NCBI GenBank assembly: GCA_015063645.1
Contig: SVTS01000012.1
Coordinates: forward strand, 1 to 47,803
Direction of reading: 5' to 3'
Length of the DNA: 47,803 bases
Source of the DNA: Oscillospiraceae bacterium
Lineage (GTDB): Bacteria; Bacillota; Clostridia; Oscillospirales; CAG-272
Positions 39,104-47,803 of this stretch are shown here, in pieces (within the stretch, counting starts at the first letter, position 1; the number at the start of each line of letters is the position of its first letter). Below the pieces are notes generated by a model, which was not told the DNA's origin, did no database searches, and saw only the letters and a list, made by a program, of their open reading frames with translations. Made by a program: the position numbers and the translations under genes.

Positions 39104-40915
39104 ATGATTCCCCACAGCGTTATAGAAGATCTGAAATACCGCTCGGACATCGTGGATGTGATTTCCTCCTACGTCCCGCTGAAGCGGGCGGGCGCCAATA
39201 TGAACGGACTTTGTCCCTTCCACAGCGAGCGCTCTCCGTCTTTTACCGTCTTTACCGGCGGAGATCCCCATTTCTTCTGCTTCGGGTGCGGAGCCGGCGG
39301 GGATGTGATCAGCTTTATCATGCGCATCGAGAATCTGGATTACCGCTCAGCGCTGGATTTTCTGGCGAAGCGGGCGGGGATCACCCTGCCGGATGACGAT
39401 GCACGTGAGGAACAGGGCGTCGGACGCAAACGGATCCTGGAAATGAATGTATGCGCGGCGCGGTATTTCCGCTCGGTGCTGAATGATCCGGTTATGGGAC
39501 AGCCGGGCAGGGAATATATCGAAAAGCGGCAGCTGCCATCCTCTGTCGTGCGGCGGTTCGGTCTGGGTTATGCGCCGGACGGAGGCTACTCCCTGCACGA
39601 TCATCTGAAACAGAACGGCTTTACCGATGAGGAGATGACGGCGGGATACTGCTGCGGCATCAGCCGCAAGGGCTATCCGTACGATCTGTTCCGGGGCAGA
39701 CTGATGGTGCCGATCATCGATGCGGCAGGCAATATCGTCGCATTCGGCGGACGGATTATCGGCGAGGCAAAACCGGACAAAAACGGATTTACGCCGCCGA
39801 AATATCTGAACTCCTCCGATACCCCGGCGTTCAAAAAGAGCAATCATCTGTTTGCTTTGAATTACGCCAAGGCAAATGCATCCGAGTGCCTGATTCTGTG
39901 CGAGGGATACATGGACGTTATCATGCTGCATGCCGCAGGATTTGAGAATGCGGTGGCAACGCTTGGAACAGCCATTACGCCCAATCACGCCCGGATCATG
40001 AAGAAATATACAAACAACGTGGTCATCTCCTATGACAGCGATGCCGCAGGGCAGAAAGCGGCAGATAAAGCGCTGCGCCTGCTGGCGGAAGCGGGGATTG
40101 ACGCAAAAGTCCTGCGCATGAACGGCGCCAAGGACCCGGACGAATATATCAAAACCTTCGGCGCAGCCCGCTTCAGAGAACTTCTGAACGAAAGCCGCCC
40201 GCGTTTTGAATATAAAATGGAGAATATCCTTGCGGCACATGACATCGGCGACCCGGCGGAGAAGATCAAAGCCGCATCGGAAATCTGCATGGAGATCGCA
40301 TCGGTCTATTCCCATGTGGAACGGGACGTTTACATAGCCCGCGCGGCGAAAGCATTTTCCATTGATCCGAAGAGTATAAAAAACGATGTGGAAGCCATCA
40401 TAAACAGGCGGCAGCGTCAGGCGAAAAAAGCCCGTCCCGCGGAACTGGTGCGCGAGGGAATGGGTCTCTCCGACCGGGTGAATCCGGATTTTGCAAGACG
40501 GCCCAAAGCGGCACGGCTGGAAGAGGCACTGCTCGGGCTTCTGCTTCTGCGGCAGGATTATCTGAAACGCGCCGTGGGAGGCGCGCCTGTCTGCGAGGGG
40601 GATTTTCCGACGGAACTGGGACGCAGGATCTTCTGTGCGGTCCGGGACGCGGAGGATGCCGGCGGCTTCAATATAGGTCTGCTGAATGAAAATTTCACGC
40701 AGGATGAAGTGTCCCGCGCTCACAGGATGCTGAGCGCACGGCAGATGCTGACGAACAACGGCAGCGATGCCTATGATGAGGTTCTGACCGCCCTGCGGGC
40801 GGAGAATGATAAAATACAAAACGAAAACGCCGACGATTTCCAATACTTTATCAAAAAGAAACGCGGCGAGCTTTCGGACGGCGCCACCCCGCCTCACTCC
40901 GGCGGAACTACATAA
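39104..40915 (+). CDS. dnaG: DNA primase
   Basis: This 603-residue primase makes RNA primers at the fork. The N-terminal CHC2 zinc finger has C37, H40, C59 and C62 (CPFH...CFGC). The TOPRIM domain has [28 protein letters not shown] and [17 protein letters not shown] with catalytic acids. The region from about 440 on is the DnaB-binding helical domain. The ATG at 39104 has an AAAGGAGATG site; a longer in-frame extension overlaps the upstream gene. It is cotranscribed with rpoD, as in the macromolecular synthesis operon. Confidence 0.96.
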   Translation: MIPHSVIEDLKYRSDIVDVISSYVPLKRAGANMNGLCPFHSERSPSFTVFTGGDPHFFCFGCGAGGDVISFIMRIENLDYRSALDFLAKRAGITLPDDDAREEQGVGRKRILEMNVCAARYFRSVLNDPVMGQPGREYIEKRQLPSSVVRRFGLGYAPDGGYSLHDHLKQNGFTDEEMTAGYCCGISRKGYPYDLFRGRLMVPIIDAAGNIVAFGGRIIGEAKPDKNGFTPPKYLNSSDTPAFKKSNHLFALNYAKANASECLILCEGYMDVIMLHAAGFENAVATLGTAITPNHARIMKKYTNNVVISYDSDAAGQKAADKALRLLAEAGIDAKVLRMNGAKDPDEYIKTFGAARFRELLNESRPRFEYKMENILAAHDIGDPAEKIKAASEICMEIASVYSHVERDVYIARAAKAFSIDPKSIKNDVEAIINRRQRQAKKARPAELVREGMGLSDRVNPDFARRPKAARLEEALLGLLLLRQDYLKRAVGGAPVCEGDFPTELGRRIFCAVRDAEDAGGFNIGLLNENFTQDEVSRAHRMLSARQMLTNNGSDAYDEVLTALRAENDKIQNENADDFQYFIKKKRGELSDGATPPHSGGTT

Positions 40916-40931
40916 AAGAAGGGAAGCAAAC

Positions 40932-42026
40932 ATGGATAGCGAAAAGAAAGTGGATATGCAGGATCTGATCGAGAGAGGAAAGTCGAAAGGATCCCTGACC
41001 AATAACGATATTCTTGAGGCAATTGACTTTGCCGACTACGACATCGACCAGCTGGAAAAACTCTATGATACACTGGAGAGCAACGGTATTGAGGTGACCA
41101 GCTACATCAATCCCGCCGAGTTTGAGGATCTGGATGTGGAACTGGATCAGCTGGAAAGCGCCGAGGATATGGAGAAGGTGCTGGCGCAGGAAGGTCTTGC
41201 CATCGATGACCCTGTGCGTATGTACCTGAAGGAAATCGGCAAGGTGCCGCTGCTGGATGCGGACCGCGAGCTGCTTCTGGCACAGCGGATGTCCGAGGGC
41301 GATGAGGCTGCAAAGATGGAACTGGTGGAAGCCAACCTCCGTCTGGTTGTCAGTATCGCCAAGCGCTATGTGGGCAAGGGCATGTTCTTCCTGGATCTGA
41401 TTCAGGAGGGCAACCTCGGTCTGATGAAGGCTGTGGAGAAATTCGACTATACCAAGGGATACAAATTCTCTACCTACGCCACATGGTGGATCCGTCAGGC
41501 AATCACCCGTGCCATCGCCGATCAGGCGAGAACGATCCGTATTCCCGTGCACATGGTCGAAACGATCCATAAAGTTTCCCGTGTTTCCCGTCAGCTCCTG
41601 CAGGAGAGAGGTCACGAAGCTTCCGCCGAGGAAATTGCCGATGTAATCGGCATGAGCCCCGAAAAGGTGCGGGAAATCATGAAAATCGCGCAGGATCCCG
41701 TTTCCCTCGAAACGCCGATCGGTGAGGAGGAGGACAGCCACCTGGGTGACTTCATTCCCGATGACGATTCGCCCGCGCCGGCTGACGCTGCATCCTACGC
41801 TCTGCTCCGCGAGCAGCTGTGCGAAGTGCTGCACACGCTGACCCCCCGTGAGGAACATGTCCTCAAACTGCGTTTCGGTCTTGATGACGGCCGCACCCGT
41901 ACGCTGGAGGAAGTCGGCAAAGAGTTCAACATCACCCGTGAACGTATCCGTCAGATCGAGGCAAAAGCACTCCGTAAGCTGCGCCATCCCAGCCGCTCCA
42001 AGCGTCTGCGCGATTATCTGGATTGA
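40932..42026 (+). CDS. rpoD: Primary RNA polymerase sigma factor (sigma-A)
   Basis: This 364-residue housekeeping sigma lacks most of region 1.1, as usual in Firmicutes. Region 1.2 starts near [17 protein letters not shown]. Region 2 has the -10 recognition helix in [31 protein letters not shown]. Region 3 follows, then region 4 with the [29 protein letters not shown] end. The start at 40932 has an AAGGGAAG site 16 bases after the dnaG stop. The weak inverted repeat after the stop could be a poor terminator. The consensus promoters listed elsewhere here match what this sigma should recognise. Confidence 0.96.
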   Translation: MDSEKKVDMQDLIERGKSKGSLTNNDILEAIDFADYDIDQLEKLYDTLESNGIEVTSYINPAEFEDLDVELDQLESAEDMEKVLAQEGLAIDDPVRMYLKEIGKVPLLDADRELLLAQRMSEGDEAAKMELVEANLRLVVSIAKRYVGKGMFFLDLIQEGNLGLMKAVEKFDYTKGYKFSTYATWWIRQAITRAIADQARTIRIPVHMVETIHKVSRVSRQLLQERGHEASAEEIADVIGMSPEKVREIMKIAQDPVSLETPIGEEEDSHLGDFIPDDDSPAPADAASYALLREQLCEVLHTLTPREEHVLKLRFGLDDGRTRTLEEVGKEFNITRERIRQIEAKALRKLRHPSRSKRLRDYLD

Positions 42027-42087
42027 GGAAAATTCTCTTCAATTTTGTCACAAATGCCCATTATTGAATGTGTCTGTTTGTGTCAGA

Positions 42088-42239
42088 TGACAAAAATGAG
42101 TGGCATACCTGACAAAAATGGAATAGCGTTCTTTGTTGAACAATTACAAGTTTTGTGAATGAATCGTGAATTGATGCGGCGCGTATGGCTGCGGGTAAGT
42201 GACTCCCGGCGAAAAACACCTTGACACGCCGACAAAAAT
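42088..42239 (+). repeat. Three GACAAAAAT direct repeats upstream of the orphan binding-protein gene
   Basis: TGACAAAAATG occurs at 42088-42098 and 42110-42120, exactly 22 bases apart (two helical turns), and GACAAAAAT recurs at 42231-42239 inside the promoter spacer. The rest of the 281-base gap holds no gene that I can see. They are operator candidates. Confidence 0.45.
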
Positions 42240-42249
42240 AGTGTAAAAT
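42221..42249 (+). promoter_or_regulatory. Sigma-A promoter of the orphan solute-binding protein gene
   Basis: TTGACA at 42221-42226 and TAAAAT at 42244-42249 with 17 bases between. The start codon is 58 bases beyond, with a small GGGC/GCCC hairpin in the leader. Confidence 0.82.
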
Positions 42250-42307
42250 AAACGCAGACTATCCGGGCATATTTTTGCCCGCGCGATGAAATTTTTGGAG
42301 GATTCCT

Positions 42308-43984
42308 ATGAAAAGAAAGTTCATGTGCCTGTTCCTTGCGCTTGCAATGGCGTTGTCCTGCTTCGCTTTTGTCGGCTGTTCGTCTGATGAGGACGAAACC
42401 GTTGAGGGCGGCACCACCGATGAAACCGCACTGACTACCGTTACCCTTACCCTTTGGATTCCCACCGGTAAGAACACCACCGAGGATGCTATCCTCGCTG
42501 TTCAGGAAGCTATAAACAAGATCACCAAGGCTAAGTTTGAAACCGCGATCGAGCTCCATGCAATTCCGGAGAACAAGTACGATGAGGCAATTGATGCCCG
42601 TATTACCGAAATTGAAGAGAAGATCGCTTTCGAGGCAGCTGAGGCTGAGAGAAAGAGACAGGAAGCCAAGGAACTGGCTGCACAGGGTATCACCACCGCC
42701 GTTGAGGAAACCACCGCTGCAGAAGAAACCACCGCTTCAGAAGAGGAGACCTACGTCAACGATATCGGTATGACCGTTCTCAAGTATCCTGAGGTTGAAG
42801 AAACCCAGATGGATATCTTCCTTGTACGCGGTCTGGATAACTACAAGGCGTATATCGAGAGAGCAGCTCTGTCCGCACTTGACAGCGAACTGAACGGTAC
42901 CTCCAAGATCCTCAAGCAGTACATTTATCCCACTTTCCTTTCCAAGGCAAAGATCGGTTCTACTTATGCTATCCCCAACAACCATGTAATCGGCGAGTAT
43001 AAGTACCTGCTGGTTAATAAGGCTCTGGTTGAGAAGCTCTACTGGGATCCGGAAGAACTGACCACCCTGACCGCATGCAAGGATTTCATCCTTGATGTCA
43101 AGAATTTCACCACCGTAACTCCTATGCTGGCTGAAGCAGAGACTTCCGGTATGCATTACTGGAGCGAAAAGGACGGCGACTGGTCCCTGCTCGCATCCCG
43201 CGTTCCCAATGAGATCACGGCTGATACCACCGTTGGTCTGCAGCATACATACAGCATCGGTGAGTATACCGATACCATTTCCATGATGAAGCACCTGAAA
43301 GAAGCCGGCTGCATTGCTACCGACGCTTCCAAGGTTAAGGAATTCGGTGTTGCTGTTGTCAGCGGCGACGCTGCTCTTCCTGCTCAGTATGAAGAGGATT
43401 ACTACGTTTACGTCCACGAGAAACCCATGGCAACCACGGATGATATCTACGGTTCCATGTTCGCTGTAAGCGCATACACCAAGAGCGTAGCACGTTCCAT
43501 GGAAATCATCACCATGCTGAATACCGATCCCGAACTGCGCACTATCCTGCAGTACGGTGTTGAAGACGTTCACTGGCAGATCGATGAGAGGGACGAGGAC
43601 GTAATCAAGGTTATCAGCAAGGCATATCAGATGAACCTCCGCGATACCGGTAACGTTTACATGACTTATCCGGCAGCAGGCGTTCCGATGACTTACTGGG
43701 ATTCCTGCAAGCAGCAGAATCTGGATTCTCTCGTCAGCCCCTTCCTCGGCTTCTCTCATGCAGATTACTATACCGAAGAGACCGCTGCCGATTTCAAGGC
43801 ACTGTCTGAGCTGAGCAAGAGCTACGCTGCAAGAGTTGCTGCTATGACCGCTGCTGAGTTTGATGAGCAGCTGCTTGACCTGAAGATCGAGTTGAACAAC
43901 AACGATCTCATCCTTAAGATGACGAACTCCGCTCCCGAGGCTGGCGTTGTTACTCCCGCATCTCTGTTCGCAAAGCATAAATAA
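42308..43984 (+). CDS. Extracellular solute-binding lipoprotein with an inserted charged segment
   Basis: This 558-residue lipoprotein has signal peptide MKRKFMCLFLALAMALSCF and lipobox FVGC (lipidated C24). The mature part has features of family 1 sugar-binding proteins (VTLTLWIPTGKNTTEDAILAVQEAINKITKA). Between the first strand and the hinge (about 95-155) lies an insert: a charged Glu/Lys/Arg helix (EEKIAFEAAEAERKRQEAKEL) followed by a Thr/Glu repeat (TTAVEETTAAEETTASEEE). The protein is longer than usual for the family. Codons are strongly biased to GCT, GTT, AAG and ACC as in rpsB and tsf nearby, which suggests high expression. No permease or ATPase gene is adjacent. A GGAGG site precedes the ATG. 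The ligand is unknown. Confidence 0.82.
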   Translation: MKRKFMCLFLALAMALSCFAFVGCSSDEDETVEGGTTDETALTTVTLTLWIPTGKNTTEDAILAVQEAINKITKAKFETAIELHAIPENKYDEAIDARITEIEEKIAFEAAEAERKRQEAKELAAQGITTAVEETTAAEETTASEEETYVNDIGMTVLKYPEVEETQMDIFLVRGLDNYKAYIERAALSALDSELNGTSKILKQYIYPTFLSKAKIGSTYAIPNNHVIGEYKYLLVNKALVEKLYWDPEELTTLTACKDFILDVKNFTTVTPMLAEAETSGMHYWSEKDGDWSLLASRVPNEITADTTVGLQHTYSIGEYTDTISMMKHLKEAGCIATDASKVKEFGVAVVSGDAALPAQYEEDYYVYVHEKPMATTDDIYGSMFAVSAYTKSVARSMEIITMLNTDPELRTILQYGVEDVHWQIDERDEDVIKVISKAYQMNLRDTGNVYMTYPAAGVPMTYWDSCKQQNLDSLVSPFLGFSHADYYTEETAADFKALSELSKSYAARVAAMTAAEFDEQLLDLKIELNNNDLILKMTNSAPEAGVVTPASLFAKHK

Positions 43985-43995
43985 GCAATCCGACA

Positions 43996-44023
43996 TCGGG
44001 GATGACCAATTGGTCATCCCCGA
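43996..44023. terminator. Perfect palindromic terminator after the orphan binding-protein gene
   Basis: TCGGGGATGACC (43996-44007) and GGTCATCCCCGA (44012-44023) pair fully around AATT. ATTTGTGCATATTT follows, a weak U-tract, but the 12-base-pair stem is very stable. Confidence 0.75.
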
Positions 44024-44071
44024 ATTTGTGCATATTTAATTGTAAATATTTTGTGAATATCGGGTGCAGTG

Positions 44072-44100
44072 TTGCAATTGCAGATAAAATATGGTATAAT
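44072..44100 (+). promoter_or_regulatory. Sigma-A promoter of rpsB-tsf
   Basis: TTGCAA at 44072-44077 and TATAAT at 44095-44100 with 17 bases between. Transcription would start about 135 bases before the rpsB start codon. Confidence 0.82.
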
Positions 44101-44242
44101 ATCAAGGCATGTGCGAAGATACGCGCATAGCACACACACGCACCCATATCGGGTGACGGTGCCGCCCCGCAAAGATAAAGTTTGCGGATTTGCGGCTTCA
44201 TCCGATCCTGCGTGGTGGAATAAACCGAAGGAGAATAAAACC
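44101..44242 (+). promoter_or_regulatory. rpsB leader, possible S2 autoregulatory element
   Basis: The 142-base leader contains CGCAAA (44168-44173)/TTTGCG (44181-44186) around GATAAAG and repeated TGCG motifs that allow other pairings. rpsB leaders in several bacterial groups bind S2; whether this one does is inference. Confidence 0.4.
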
Positions 44243-44995
44243 ATGGCAATTGTATCTATCAAGCAGCTGCTGGAAGCAGGCGTCCATTTCGGACATCACA
44301 CCAGACGTTGGAACCCGAAGATGGCTGAGTACATCTTCACCGAGCGCAACGGCATCTACATCATCGACCTGCAGAAGACCATCAAGAAGTTCGAAGAGGC
44401 TTACATGTATGTTCGCGACCTCGCTTCCGAGGGTGGCTCCATCCTCTTTGTCGGTACCAAGAAGCAGGCTGCCGATGCTATCCGTGAGGAAGCAGAGCGC
44501 TGCGGTATGTATTTTGTTAACGTTCGTTGGCTCGGCGGTATGCTGACCAACTATAAGACCATCCGTCAGAGCATCAGCCGTCTCAATTCTCTTGAGAAGA
44601 TGCAGGAAGACGGTACTTTCGATATGCTTCCCAAGAAGGAAGTTGCTCAGCTGCAGAAGGAAATGTTCAACCTCGAGAAGAACCTCGGCGGTATCAAGAA
44701 CATGAACGGTCTGCCCTCTGCTGTGTTCATCGTTGACCCCCGCAAGGAGCACAACGCTGTTCTCGAAGCTAAGAAGCTCGGTATCCCGGTTATCGCTATC
44801 GTTGATACTAACTGCGATCCCGATGATGCTGACTACATCATCCCCGGCAATGATGACGCTATCCGCGCTATCCGTCTGATTTCTTCCGTTCTCGCTGACG
44901 CTGTCCTCGAGGGTAAGCAGGGCGAGCAGCTGACGGAAGCTGAAGCACAGGCTACCGAAGCTGAAGAGGCTGAGGACGCTGAGGCTGATAAGTAA
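44243..44995 (+). CDS. rpsB: 30S ribosomal protein S2
   Basis: This 250-residue protein begins [32 protein letters not shown], an unmistakable S2 start, and contains [13 protein letters not shown] and [16 protein letters not shown]. The C-terminal ~25 residues form an acidic Glu/Ala-rich tail ([20 protein letters not shown]). The ATG at 44243 has a GAAGGAG site. tsf follows after 27 bases, the universal rpsB-tsf order. Strong codon bias indicates high expression. Confidence 0.97.
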   Translation: MAIVSIKQLLEAGVHFGHHTRRWNPKMAEYIFTERNGIYIIDLQKTIKKFEEAYMYVRDLASEGGSILFVGTKKQAADAIREEAERCGMYFVNVRWLGGMLTNYKTIRQSISRLNSLEKMQEDGTFDMLPKKEVAQLQKEMFNLEKNLGGIKNMNGLPSAVFIVDPRKEHNAVLEAKKLGIPVIAIVDTNCDPDDADYIIPGNDDAIRAIRLISSVLADAVLEGKQGEQLTEAEAQATEAEEAEDAEADK

Positions 44996-45022
44996 TTAAT
45001 ATATAATACGGAGGAAATAGAA

Positions 45023-45955
45023 ATGGCAGCTATTACCGCAAAAATGGTAGCTGATCTGCGTGCGCAGACCGGCTGCGGCATGATGGAGTGCAAGAAGGCA
45101 CTCACCGCTTCCAACGGCGATTTTGATGAGGCAGTAAAGGTTCTCCGCGAGAAGGGTCTGGCTGTTGCCGCTAAGAAGGCAACCCGTATCGCTTCCGAGG
45201 GCGTTGTTGATATCATGGTTTCTGAGGACGGCAAGTCCGCAGCAATGATCGAAGTTAACGCTGAGACCGACTTCGTTGCCAAGAACGAGAAGTTCCAGGA
45301 CTTCGTTCGCGGTCTGCTGAAGGTTATCATCGAAAAGCGTCCTGCTGATCTGGATGCTCTGAAGGCTCTGCCTTACCCGGATTCCGATTTCGACGTAGAA
45401 GGCAAGCTGAAGGATATGATCTTCACCATCGGTGAGAACATGAACATCCGCCGCTTCCTCATCGTTGACGGTGTTGTAAGCACCTATATCCACGGTAAGG
45501 GTACCACCGGCGTTATCATCAAGTTTGAGGCTGATGATGTTTGCGTAGCTAATCCCGGTTTTGCTGAGTTCGCTAAGAACATCGCTCTCCAGGTTGCCGC
45601 TATGCCTGTTCTGTATCTGGATAAGGAATCTGTTCCCGCAGCTGATCTGGAAGCTGAGAAGCAGATCCAGCTCACTCTGATGAAGAACGATCCCAAGAAT
45701 GCAAACAAGCCTGATTCCATCCTCGAGAAGATGATCATCGGTAAGATGAACAAGTTCTATGAGAAGACCTGCCTCGCTGAGCAGTCCTACGTTAAGGATG
45801 ACAATCTCTCCGTTGCTCAGTACGTTGCAGCTACCGCTAAGGAATTCGGCGGCTCCATCAAGCTCGCTGGCTTCTCCATCTATGAGAGAGGCGAGGGCCT
45901 TGAGAAGAAGGAAGACAATTTCGCTGACGAAATTGCAAGCCTGATGAAGAACTGA
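45023..45955 (+). CDS. tsf: Elongation factor Ts
   Basis: This 310-residue factor exchanges GDP for GTP on EF-Tu. The N-terminal UBA-like domain is AAITAKMVADLRAQTGCGMMECKKAL. TDFVAKNEKFQDFV marks the EF-Tu contact that inserts into its GTP site. The core and a coiled C-terminal part follow. An ACGGAGG site precedes the ATG. It is cotranscribed with rpsB and ends at a very strong terminator. Confidence 0.97.
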   Translation: MAAITAKMVADLRAQTGCGMMECKKALTASNGDFDEAVKVLREKGLAVAAKKATRIASEGVVDIMVSEDGKSAAMIEVNAETDFVAKNEKFQDFVRGLLKVIIEKRPADLDALKALPYPDSDFDVEGKLKDMIFTIGENMNIRRFLIVDGVVSTYIHGKGTTGVIIKFEADDVCVANPGFAEFAKNIALQVAAMPVLYLDKESVPAADLEAEKQIQLTLMKNDPKNANKPDSILEKMIIGKMNKFYEKTCLAEQSYVKDDNLSVAQYVAATAKEFGGSIKLAGFSIYERGEGLEKKEDNFADEIASLMKN

Positions 45956-45963
45956 TGCTTCAG

Positions 45964-46000
45964 TCCCGTCGGCATAAAAGAATGCCGACGGGATTTTTTT
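45964..46000 (+). terminator. Strong intrinsic terminator of rpsB-tsf
   Basis: TCCCGTCGGCAT (45964-45975) pairs perfectly with ATGCCGACGGGA (45982-45993), followed by seven T residues. Confidence 0.95.
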
Positions 46001-46009
46001 GTAAATATA

Positions 46010-46038
46010 TTTACAAATCGTTATTTTCGGAGTAAAAT
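46010..46038 (+). promoter_or_regulatory. Sigma-A promoter of pyrH-frr
   Basis: TTTACA at 46010-46015 and TAAAAT at 46033-46038 with 17 bases between, placed directly after the tsf terminator. Confidence 0.75.
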
Positions 46039-46108
46039 ATAGGTGGTAGAATAATATACAGTGCAGTTCGTGTTCTGCCGCCGATAAATTACATATAAGG
46101 AGATCGCC

Positions 46109-46831
46109 ATGCAAACACCCGCGTACAAACGTGTCCTTTTGAAACTGTCCGGTGAGGCATTGAAGCAGGAAGCAGAAACTATTCTCGATTTCGATTACAT
46201 TGACACCGTTGTCGCACAGATTGCTGCTTGCGTAAAAGCAGGTGTGCAGGTTGCTGTTGTCATCGGCGCAGGCAATATCTGGCGCGGAGCCAGAGGCACA
46301 GACGTAAACCGTACTCGCGCGGATCACATGGGTATGCTGGCAACCGTGATCAATTCCATCGGTATGAAGGACGCCCTTCTGCGTGCCGGTCTTGATGCAC
46401 ATGTCATGACCCCCGTGATGATGGAGACTTTCACAGAACCGTACCTGCGGGATAAAGCTGTGGAGTATCTGGAAAAGGGAAGCGTTGTCATCCTTGCCGG
46501 CGGTTCCGGCGCTCCGTTCTTCTCCACGGATACCGCGGCTGTTCTCCGTGCAGCGGAAATCAGTGCGGACGTAACGCTGATGGCGAAGAATATCGACGCG
46601 ATCTACACCGCTGATCCCCGCAAAGATCCCAGTGCGAAGCCCCTCCGTGAGATCGATTATATGTATATCCTGAACAATCACCTCACCGCAATCGATATTA
46701 CCGCTACCGCGTTCGCTATGGAAAACCAGATGCCGATCCATATCTTCGGTCTGGACGATCCGGCGAACATTACCAAAGTTATTATGGGCGAAAAGCTCGG
46801 AACTATAGTTAAAGGAGGATCCCAGAAATGA
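46109..46831 (+). CDS. pyrH: UMP kinase
   Basis: This 240-residue hexameric kinase converts UMP to UDP. It belongs to the amino-acid-kinase fold: KRVLLKLSGEAL for the phosphate loop, VVIGAGNIWRG, RTRADHMGMLATVINSI and GGSGAPFFSTDTAAVLRAAE are all typical. An AAGGAGATCG site precedes the start. frr overlaps its last four bases, so the pair is coupled, as in most bacteria. Confidence 0.97.
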   Translation: MQTPAYKRVLLKLSGEALKQEAETILDFDYIDTVVAQIAACVKAGVQVAVVIGAGNIWRGARGTDVNRTRADHMGMLATVINSIGMKDALLRAGLDAHVMTPVMMETFTEPYLRDKAVEYLEKGSVVILAGGSGAPFFSTDTAAVLRAAEISADVTLMAKNIDAIYTADPRKDPSAKPLREIDYMYILNNHLTAIDITATAFAMENQMPIHIFGLDDPANITKVIMGEKLGTIVKGGSQK

Positions 46832-47382
46832 AACTGGACACCAAGCCTTATGAAGCAAAAATGAAGAAAACCATCGAGGTTTATGAAGATAACCTCGGCT
46901 CCGTCCGTGTGGGACGCGCAAACGCATCCGTACTTTCCCGCGTGAATGTGGACTATTACGGAACGCCTACGCCCATCAACAGTGTGGCAAACGTAAGTGT
47001 ATCCGATGCGAGAACGCTGACCATCACTCCCTGGGATGCTTCCCTGAATAAGCCGATCGAGAAGGCTCTGCTTGCTTCCGATATCGGTATCACCCCTTCC
47101 AATGACGGTAAGGTGATCCGCCTCCTCTTCCCTCAGCTGACTGAGGAACGCCGTAAGGAACTGAAGAAGCAGGTTTCCAAGATGGGTGAGGATGCAAAGG
47201 TTGCCCTCCGTAACATCCGCCGCGAGGCGAATGATAAGTGCAAGGAAATGAAGAAGGCTTCCGAAATGAACGAAGACGAGCAGAAGGCTTCCGAAAAGTC
47301 CGTGCAGGATCTGACTGATAAGTACATCAAGCAGGTAGACGAAGTCACCGCTAAGAAAGATAAGGAAATTATGGAAATCTGA
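46828..47382 (+). CDS. frr: Ribosome recycling factor
   Basis: This 184-residue factor splits the post-termination ribosome with EF-G. It shows VGRANASVLSRVNVDYYGTPTPINSVANVSVSDARTL and the second block KVIRLLFPQLTEERRKEL, then a long three-helix bundle end. The pyrH stop overlaps the start; an AAAGGAGGAT site lies inside the end of pyrH. It is followed by a hairpin, then uppS. Confidence 0.97.
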   Translation: MKLDTKPYEAKMKKTIEVYEDNLGSVRVGRANASVLSRVNVDYYGTPTPINSVANVSVSDARTLTITPWDASLNKPIEKALLASDIGITPSNDGKVIRLLFPQLTEERRKELKKQVSKMGEDAKVALRNIRREANDKCKEMKKASEMNEDEQKASEKSVQDLTDKYIKQVDEVTAKKDKEIMEI

Positions 47383-47410
47383 CGGATTATCCGTCTCCGC
47401 AGGGAAGAAT

Positions 47411-47457
47411 CGCCCCTGGGCAATTCGCATATGCGGGTTGCTCAGGGGCGGCTTTTG
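47411..47457 (+). terminator. Hairpin between frr and uppS
   Basis: CGCCCCTG (47411-47418) pairs with CAGGGGCG (47443-47450), with inner GCAA/TTGC. GCTTTTGTC follows. The U-tract is short, so read-through into uppS is likely; it may also cover the uppS translation start. Confidence 0.5.
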
Positions 47458-47472
47458 TCTGCAGATGATTCC

Positions 47473-47803
47473 ATGTATATGCATATGAATAACGAAACGC
47501 AGCTGAAACAGGAAGCCGCGGCGCTTGTGCAGGCGTCGGGGCTGTCCCATATTGCTTTCATCATGGACGGCAACGGCCGTTGGGCAACCAAACGCGGGCT
47601 TCCCCGTGAAGCAGGACATAAATCCGGAGCGGAAACCTTCAAAAAAGTCGTTCGTCTGTGCGGCGACATCGGCATTGATACAGTGACCGTGTATGCATTT
47701 TCCACGGAAAACTGGAAACGCCCCGCAGGAGAGGTCAACGCTATCATGCGGCTTCTCGATTCCTTTATCAGGGATGCCGTTACCGGCAACGATGAGAACA
47801 ACA
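47473..47803 (+). CDS. uppS: Isoprenyl (undecaprenyl) diphosphate synthase, cut by the window end
   Basis: About 110 residues are visible of a protein that is usually ~240. FIMDGNGRWATKRGLPREAGHKSGAE carries the catalytic Asp and the diphosphate-binding Gly-Asn-Gly-Arg; YAFSTENWKRP follows. UppS makes the C55 lipid carrier for cell-wall synthesis. Three ATG codons lie in frame (47473, 47479, 47485), and a TTG at 47455 is possible with AGGGG inside the preceding hairpin; none has a clearly better site. The rpsB-tsf-pyrH-frr-uppS order is the common one. Confidence 0.93.
   Translation, partial: MYMHMNNETQLKQEAAALVQASGLSHIAFIMDGNGRWATKRGLPREAGHKSGAETFKKVVRLCGDIGIDTVTVYAFSTENWKRPAGEVNAIMRLLDSFIRDAVTGNDENN

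Noticed and set aside
44996..46927. Long minus-strand open frame opposite tsf and pyrH
   Set aside because: Antisense to two unmistakable housekeeping genes and to the strong terminator between them.
1..47803. CRISPR array, insertion sequence, prophage or plasmid origin
   Set aside because: No regularly spaced repeats, transposase, integrase, terminal inverted repeats or replication-initiator genes were found.

Overview
The window is chromosomal DNA from an endospore-forming member of the Clostridia (Firmicutes). The evidence is spoIIGA-sigE, a 25-codon spoVM, the PASTA kinase/PP2C phosphatase pair prkC/prpC, remA, a Cys4-type L31 protein, consensus sigma-A promoters and strong AGGAGG-type ribosome binding sites. 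The high G+C of most genes and the glycoside hydrolases would fit an uncultured gut or rumen Clostridia lineage, but genus or family cannot be set from the sequence. No insertion sequence, prophage, plasmid origin or CRISPR array was seen.

Layout. 1-1000 (minus): a three-gene set of two zinc-ribbon proteins and a cut-off secreted protein. 1-4.4 kb (plus): a promoter, a long structured leader RNA, an orphan solute-binding lipoprotein and a membrane-anchored LuxR-type regulator, which is the least conventional locus here. 4.4-9.8 kb: a peptidase E-like gene (minus), then a glycan operon (TIM-barrel isomerase-like, GH78 rhamnosidase, GH20-like enzyme). 9.9-11.7 kb: two tandem paralogous membrane proteins of lower G+C and a small helical protein. 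11.7-25.0 kb (minus): a long housekeeping cluster, yicC-remA-gmk-rpoZ-priA-def-fmt-rsmB-rlmN, then prpC-prkC-rsgA-thiN-spoVM from its own promoter. The order follows the Bacillus subtilis yloC-to-spoVM region, but coaBC, rpe and rpmB are missing from their usual places. 25.1-27.3 kb (minus): a DUF5685-like protein, a J-domain/TPR/Cys-rich protein and a membrane protein.

27.4-30.3 kb (plus): a GH4 alpha-galactosidase and an unrecognised probable helical-barrel protein. 30.3-30.7 kb: tRNA-Gly(TCC), tRNA-Arg(TCT) and tRNA-His(GTG) behind a perfect sigma-A promoter, then a GNAT acetyltransferase. 31.3-33.7 kb (minus): a polar amino acid ABC importer. 33.9-35.6 kb (plus): spoIIGA-sigE, with a promoter resembling the Spo0A-activated spoIIG promoter. 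35.6-42.0 kb (plus): rpmE, hflX, a YigZ-family gene, a dGTPase-like gene, dnaG and rpoD. 42.2-44.0 kb: a second orphan solute-binding lipoprotein, whose codon use resembles the ribosomal genes beside it. 44.1-47.8 kb: rpsB-tsf, then pyrH-frr-uppS, the last cut by the window end.

How the parts work together. The housekeeping clusters cover translation (formylation, deformylation, rRNA modification, ribosome assembly and recycling), replication restart and priming, and nucleotide supply. They are interleaved with sporulation control (SpoIIGA processing pro-SigE, SpoVM marking the forespore, PrkC/PrpC signalling). The accessory parts handle plant or host glycans and sense extracellular solutes. 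The candidate new system is the 1.0-4.4 kb locus, where a solute-binding lipoprotein with no permease is encoded directly before a membrane-embedded DNA-binding regulator with a large extracellular domain, both under a structured leader RNA.
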